Shown: positions 59,942 to 64,000 of the stretch, piece by piece
Layout: every line of letters begins with the position of its first letter
Position numbering within the stretch: the first letter of the stretch is position 1
Made by a program: the position numbers and the translations under genes
From: Streptomyces poonensis
GTDB taxonomy: Bacteria; Actinomycetota; Actinomycetes; Streptomycetales; Streptomycetaceae
DNA length: 64,000 bases
Assembly: GCF_014650915.1 (NCBI RefSeq)
Contig: NZ_BMVW01000010.1
Coordinates: 1 to 64,000, forward strand
Reading direction: 5' to 3'
Notes under the pieces: generated by a model
The model's database searches: none
Told to the model about the DNA's origin: nothing
The model's input: the letters and a program-made list of their open reading frames with translations, nothing else

Positions 59942-62233
59942 GTGGCGCCGATGGGGGACGGGGAGGAGCCTCAGGAGCGGGACGTCACCATGCAGCTGAA
60001 AATGCCCGGCTCATTCACAACGGATGAGACCGTGCAGTTGCGGGTGCCGCCGCCGGGCACTTCCGGCCCCGAGAGCGAAGAGGCGATATCCGGAATATCC
60101 GCCTCTGAGGTGGACTCGCCGACGTCGAAGCGAATACGCGGCGGCGACACAGCCGACCAGACGAAGCGCGACGGAAACGGGAACCGGAACAGACGCAAGG
60201 CACCCCGCCCGTCCCTCGGTTCCCGCCTCGCCGCCGTCCCCCGGCTGGCGCCCCTGCTGGGTCCGCTCGCCGAGCTGACCGCCCGCCTCGCGCCCTACGC
60301 CCGCCGTATGCGGCCGCAGTACCCCCGGCCCGGACGAACCGACTGGCGCCGGTGGCTGCCCTCCTGGCGGCAGTGGCTCGGCGGCTCGCTCGCCGGTGTG
60401 GGGTTCACCGGCCTCTTCCTCGTCGTCGCCTACGCGGCCACCGACATCCCGGACAACCTCAACTCGTACGCCACCCAGCAGGACAACGTGTACTTCTGGG
60501 CCGACGGGACGCCCATGGCCCGTACCGGCTGGGTGCAGCGGCAGGCGATGCCGCTCAAGGACATTCCCGAGGACGTCCGCTGGGCGGTGCTCGCCGCCGA
60601 GAACGCGAGCTTCTACAGCGACCCCGGCATCTCCTTCAGCGGCATCACCCGTGCCCTGCTCCGCACGGTCGGCCAGGGTGACACCCAGGGCGGCTCGACC
60701 ATCACCCAGCAGTACGTGAAGAACGTCTACCTGAACCAGGACCAGACGATCAGCCGCAAGTTCACCGAGGCGATGATCGCCCTCAAGCTCGACAACCAGA
60801 TGAGCAAGGACGACATCCTCGAGGCCTACCTCAACACCAGCTGGTTCGGCCGCGGCACCTACGGCATCCAGCGCGCCGCCCAGGCCTACTACGGCAAGGA
60901 CGTCAGCGAGCTCAACGCCAGCGAGGCCGCGTTCCTGGCCTCCCTGCTCAAGGGCGCCGGCCTCTACGACCCGACCCTGAACAGCGCCAACCGTGAGCGG
61001 GCCGTGGAGCGCTGGTCCTGGACCCTCGACCGGATGGTCGAGATCGGCAAGCTCTCGAAGGCCGAGCGGGAGAAGTACAAGGAGTTCCCGGAGCCGCTGA
61101 AGAGCAACCCGCTGTACGACACCGGTGAGCAGAGCGACTACCTGGTCGAACTCGCCTCCCAGTACGCCAAGAGCGCCGCGGACATCTCCGACAAGGACTT
61201 CGACCTCGGCGGCTACCAGATCTACACGACCTTCGACAAGAAACGGGAGGCGCAGCTCACCGACTCCGTCACCAAGGCGCGCAAGAAGGCACTGGAGGAG
61301 GATCCCAAGACCGCGAAGACCGCGCACTACGGGGCGGCCTCGGTGGCCGCGGACGGCCGGATCCTCGCCGTCTACGGTGGCCCCGACCACCGTAAGCAGG
61401 GCTACAACGAGTCCAACGCCTCCACCGTCCCGGCCGGTTCGGCCTTCATGCCGTTCGTGTACGCGGCCGGTCTCGAGCACGGTGTCCGCAAGACCCGGGA
61501 CGAGGAGAGGACCCCGGTCACCGGGGACTCCCTCTACAACGGTGACGACGACGTGCCGGTGACCACGCCGGAGGGGCCGTACTGGGACCGCAGCGGCCGC
61601 AAGGTGTCCGCCAGCAACGACGGGGACGTGGACTACGGGCAGATCTCCCTGCACCAGGCGCTGGCGCTGTCGGTGAACACGCCGTTCATGCAGCTCGGCA
61701 TGGACACCGGCCTGGAGGAGGTGCGCGCCACCGCCGAGGCCTCCGGCCTGCTGCCCTCCAGCATCGGTGCCCAGGTGCCCGCGCTGACGCAGGGCAGCTC
61801 CACGCCCAGCGCCATCCGCATGGCCAGCGGCTACTCCACCTTCGCGGCGGCCGGCGAGCACACCGAGCCCTACTCGGTGCGCAAGCTCACCCACAACGGC
61901 ACCAAGGTCGTCCTGAAGCTGCCCGACGCACGCCGGGCGGTCGGCGCCGACGTGGCCGAGGAGGTCACCTCCGCGCTCACGGACTCCTTCCGCACCGCCC
62001 ACCCCGACGGCGCGCCCGCCGACGCCGAGGTGGCCGGGAAGGCCGGGACGACCGAGGACGACACCGCCGCCTGGTACGTCGGCACGTACAACTCTGTCTC
62101 CACCGCAGTGGTCGTCTATCGCATGGACCTCGCCAAGAGTCTCGAACCACTGCCGTTGAAGGGCATCGCCGGCACCACCGACGACAGCGTTCCCTACGGC
62201 ATCTGGTCCGGCGCCACGAGCCCTCTCGGCTGA
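59942..62233 (+). CDS. Class A penicillin-binding-protein-like transglycosylase with degenerate transpeptidase domain
   Basis: A 763-residue bifunctional-PBP architecture. After ~140 polar residues come a membrane helix (~145-165) and a GT51 glycosyltransferase domain with catalytic E220 in AAENASFY, GGSTITQQYVKN and RKFTEAMIALKL. The transpeptidase domain keeps S500 and SVN (577-579), but SxxK reads SAFM (M503 for Lys) and KTG reads KAG (700-702). Transpeptidation is therefore probably lost while glycan polymerisation may remain. GTG 59942 follows AAGGGGG; ATG 59990 is an alternative start. The NodB-like gene follows after 49 bases. Confidence 0.9.
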   Translation: MAPMGDGEEPQERDVTMQLKMPGSFTTDETVQLRVPPPGTSGPESEEAISGISASEVDSPTSKRIRGGDTADQTKRDGNGNRNRRKAPRPSLGSRLAAVPRLAPLLGPLAELTARLAPYARRMRPQYPRPGRTDWRRWLPSWRQWLGGSLAGVGFTGLFLVVAYAATDIPDNLNSYATQQDNVYFWADGTPMARTGWVQRQAMPLKDIPEDVRWAVLAAENASFYSDPGISFSGITRALLRTVGQGDTQGGSTITQQYVKNVYLNQDQTISRKFTEAMIALKLDNQMSKDDILEAYLNTSWFGRGTYGIQRAAQAYYGKDVSELNASEAAFLASLLKGAGLYDPTLNSANRERAVERWSWTLDRMVEIGKLSKAEREKYKEFPEPLKSNPLYDTGEQSDYLVELASQYAKSAADISDKDFDLGGYQIYTTFDKKREAQLTDSVTKARKKALEEDPKTAKTAHYGAASVAADGRILAVYGGPDHRKQGYNESNASTVPAGSAFMPFVYAAGLEHGVRKTRDEERTPVTGDSLYNGDDDVPVTTPEGPYWDRSGRKVSASNDGDVDYGQISLHQALALSVNTPFMQLGMDTGLEEVRATAEASGLLPSSIGAQVPALTQGSSTPSAIRMASGYSTFAAAGEHTEPYSVRKLTHNGTKVVLKLPDARRAVGADVAEEVTSALTDSFRTAHPDGAPADAEVAGKAGTTEDDTAAWYVGTYNSVSTAVVVYRMDLAKSLEPLPLKGIAGTTDDSVPYGIWSGATSPLG

Positions 62234-62282
62234 CCACCGACCGGGCACCGCAGTCCCCCACCGTCTGGAGAATGAGCCGCAC

Positions 62283-63566
62283 ATGAAGCCACCGTCGGGC
62301 CGCCGCCGCAAGGCCCCGGCACCGCGCCGCACCGCTCCCTTCCGCCCGGGGTTCCTGGCCCTGGCGGCGCTGCTCGTCGTCGCTTCGCTGACGGCGGGCT
62401 ACCTGGTGCTGAACCGCACGGACAACACGACGCCGACCGCGTCCTCGGGGGAACCGCGGAAGACGGCGGGGACGCCCACCGAGGAGCCGAAGTGGGACGG
62501 GAAGACGAAGGTCCTGGGGGACGGCTCCACTTCCTACACCGGTCCGCAGACAGACCAGTTGAAGCCCGAAAAGCTCAAGCCGGGTGAGAAGCCGCCGCAG
62601 TTCGTCGTCTTCTCCTGGGACGGCGCGCTGCAGGGCGACGACATGCTCTTCTCCCACTACCGGGAGATGGCCGAGGAGTACGACATCCACATGACGTTCT
62701 TCCTCACGGGCATCTACCTGCTGCCGAAGGACAAGGCGTCGCTCTACGACCCTCCCCAGCACGACAAGGGCTCCGCGGCGATCAGCTACCCCACCGACGA
62801 GCACATCCGCACCACGCTGGAGCAGCTGGGCAAGGCGTGGGAGGAGGGCAACGAGATCGGCACCCACTTCAACGGGCACTTCTGCGGCACGAAGGGCGGC
62901 GGCGACTGGAGCGTCGAGGAGTGGAAGAGCGAGATCGACCAGTTCAACTCCTTCGTGCAGAACTGGAAGACCAACACCGGTGACACGGACCTGGACCCGC
63001 TGCCCTTCGACGTCGCCAAGGAGGTCGTCGGCGGCCGCGCCCCCTGCCTGGAGGGCCAGAAGAACCTGCTGAAGGCCATCAAGGACTACGGCTACCGCTA
63101 CGACGCCAGCTCCGCGGGCGACTTCCAGATATGGCCCAGCAAGAAGAACGGCATCTGGGACTTCCCGCTGCAGATGCTCCCGTACGAGGGCGGCGAGTAC
63201 CAGGGCCTCTCCATGGACTTCAACTTCCTCTACAACCAGTCCGACGGCGAGACCGACGGCGACCCGGCGATGTACCCGCAGTGGGAGGAGGAGACCGTCG
63301 ACACCTACATGGCCGGCTTCAACCGCGTGTACTACGGCAGCCGGGCGCCCCTCTTCATCGGCAACCACTTCGAGGAGTGGAACGGCGGCATCTACATGAG
63401 GGCCGTGGACCGGGTCATCGAGGACGTCTGTACCAAGAAGGACGTCAAGTGCGTGTCCTTCAAGGAGCTCGCCGACTGGATGGACGTGCAGGACCCCGAG
63501 ACGCTGCAGCGGCTGCGCAGCCTCGACCCGGGGCAGTCCCCGGACTGGTCGACCGTCGTGCAGTGA
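62283..63566 (+). CDS. Membrane-anchored polysaccharide-deacetylase-like (NodB-type) protein
   Basis: A 427-residue protein with a basic N-terminus and one helix (FLALAALLVVASLTAGYLVL), so it is exported. The body follows the NodB pattern: FSWDGA (D113) for motif 1, THFNGH with metal ligands H195 and H199 for motif 2, and GGRAPCLEG for motif 3. Motif 1 lacks the first aspartate (the usual catalytic base), reading W instead. It may be a non-canonical deacetylase or a glycan-binding relative. It directly follows the PBP-like gene and probably shares its transcript. Confidence 0.8.
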   Translation: MKPPSGRRRKAPAPRRTAPFRPGFLALAALLVVASLTAGYLVLNRTDNTTPTASSGEPRKTAGTPTEEPKWDGKTKVLGDGSTSYTGPQTDQLKPEKLKPGEKPPQFVVFSWDGALQGDDMLFSHYREMAEEYDIHMTFFLTGIYLLPKDKASLYDPPQHDKGSAAISYPTDEHIRTTLEQLGKAWEEGNEIGTHFNGHFCGTKGGGDWSVEEWKSEIDQFNSFVQNWKTNTGDTDLDPLPFDVAKEVVGGRAPCLEGQKNLLKAIKDYGYRYDASSAGDFQIWPSKKNGIWDFPLQMLPYEGGEYQGLSMDFNFLYNQSDGETDGDPAMYPQWEEETVDTYMAGFNRVYYGSRAPLFIGNHFEEWNGGIYMRAVDRVIEDVCTKKDVKCVSFKELADWMDVQDPETLQRLRSLDPGQSPDWSTVVQ

Positions 63567-63680
63567 CGTTCCCGTAACAGCCTCGGTGCACAGGCGCATC
63601 CCTCTTCACAAGCGCCTCACATGCCATGCAAGGATGCGCCTACCCGGCATCCTGTCGCCGGGGGCAAGAGGGGAACCATC

Positions 63681-64000
63681 AGTGAAGTCAAGGAAAATCA
63701 ACCGCACCCGACGCCGCGTCACCATAGCCGGGGCGGCCGCCGCCTCGGTCGTCGCCGGAGTGGCGCTGGTGCCCAACTGGAGCGCGGGCGCCGCGGTCGT
63801 CGACGATCCCACGGTGGACGCCAAGACCAAGGCGACCTTCCAGCGGCTCGCGGACGCGGTCTTCACCGACCGTACGAACGCTCTGGTCGACAGCAGGCAG
63901 GGTGACCGGAAGAAGCAGCGGACCCACGGTTTCTCCGGGCACGTCCGGATGTCCTCCGGCACGACCAGCCGTGAGGACAGCGCGCTCTCCCAGCTGGGAC
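63681..64000 (+). CDS. Secreted protein, N-terminal part (possible amidase-domain protein), cut by window end
   Basis: The frame opens at GTG 63681 (VKSRKINRTRRRVTIAGAAA) with AGAGGGG upstream and runs off the window after about 106 residues. A twin-arginine-like basic start and hydrophobic segment (RRRVTIAGAAAASVVAGVAL) indicate export. The mature part (TKATFQRLADAVFTDRTNALVD) recalls streptomycete secreted proteins annotated with an amidase domain, but the diagnostic part is outside the window, so the function is left open. Confidence 0.75.

Noticed and set aside
63567..63680. Possible riboswitch (c-di-AMP type) before the last secreted protein
   Set aside because: The gap has small hairpins but I could not match the conserved core of that riboswitch class.

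Overview
The window is a very high-GC chromosomal segment from a Streptomyces or close relative. GTG and TTG starts are frequent, almost every third codon position is G or C, and the gene content is typical of the genus: mtrA-mtrB-lpqB, a 1646-residue NAD-glutamate dehydrogenase, pkaA/pkaB-type kinases, ftsE-ftsX and smpB-ssrA. It looks like ordinary core chromosome. I saw no integrase, transposase, phage gene, CRISPR array or complete tRNA gene.

Layout. 1-110: the 3' end of a 5S rRNA (end of an rrn operon) and its terminator. 160-5764 (minus): a tightly overlapped five-gene operon of a membrane protein, DUF4129, DUF4350, a MoxR ATPase and DUF58. 5905-11758 (plus): mtnA, then the mtrA-mtrB-lpqB envelope-sensing unit. 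12023-14955 (plus): a ComF-type phosphoribosyltransferase, a long-form hibernation factor and an orphan NarL-type response regulator. 15064-16957 (minus): a YcaQ-type DNA glycosylase and a GNAT acetyltransferase. 17319-20138: secA, followed by an Rv3235-like protein, a DUF6912 protein, a HAD hydrolase and a DJ-1/PfpI protein. 23714-28654: NAD-GDH.

28803-36985 is a surface-polymer neighbourhood: GtrA, a TagGH-like export ABC transporter with a divergent TetR regulator, a GT87-like membrane glycosyltransferase and an 808-residue GT2/TagF fusion, interrupted by the ohrR/ohr peroxide pair. 37142-40849 (minus) is a sugar ABC importer whose first permease carries a large extracellular insertion. 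41117-48831 holds a giant FHA-FtsK/EccC-like ATPase divergent from two Ser/Thr kinases, PkaA and PkaB. 49026-55731 carries prfB, a repeat-rich sortase substrate, a small zinc-ribbon membrane protein, ftsE, ftsX, an S41 protease, smpB and tmRNA. 56042-59671 has a LacI regulator, an MFS transporter and a LysR regulator. 59942-64000 is a cell-wall group: a class A PBP-like protein with a degenerate transpeptidase domain, a NodB-like secreted protein and a truncated secreted protein.

The most interesting signals are: (i) the FHA-FtsK ATPase next to PkaA, whose linker holds four T-x-V-[L/M]-P motifs that could be phospho-ligands for the FHA domain; (ii) the PBP with SxxK changed to SAFM and KTG changed to KAG; (iii) a sugar permease with a beta-sandwich-like insertion; (iv) two 30-bp repeats with palindromic cores between the TetR gene and the polymer exporter; and (v) a 139-bp duplicated hairpin element after ssrA. 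All functional statements come from reading motifs in the sequence; no database search was run.
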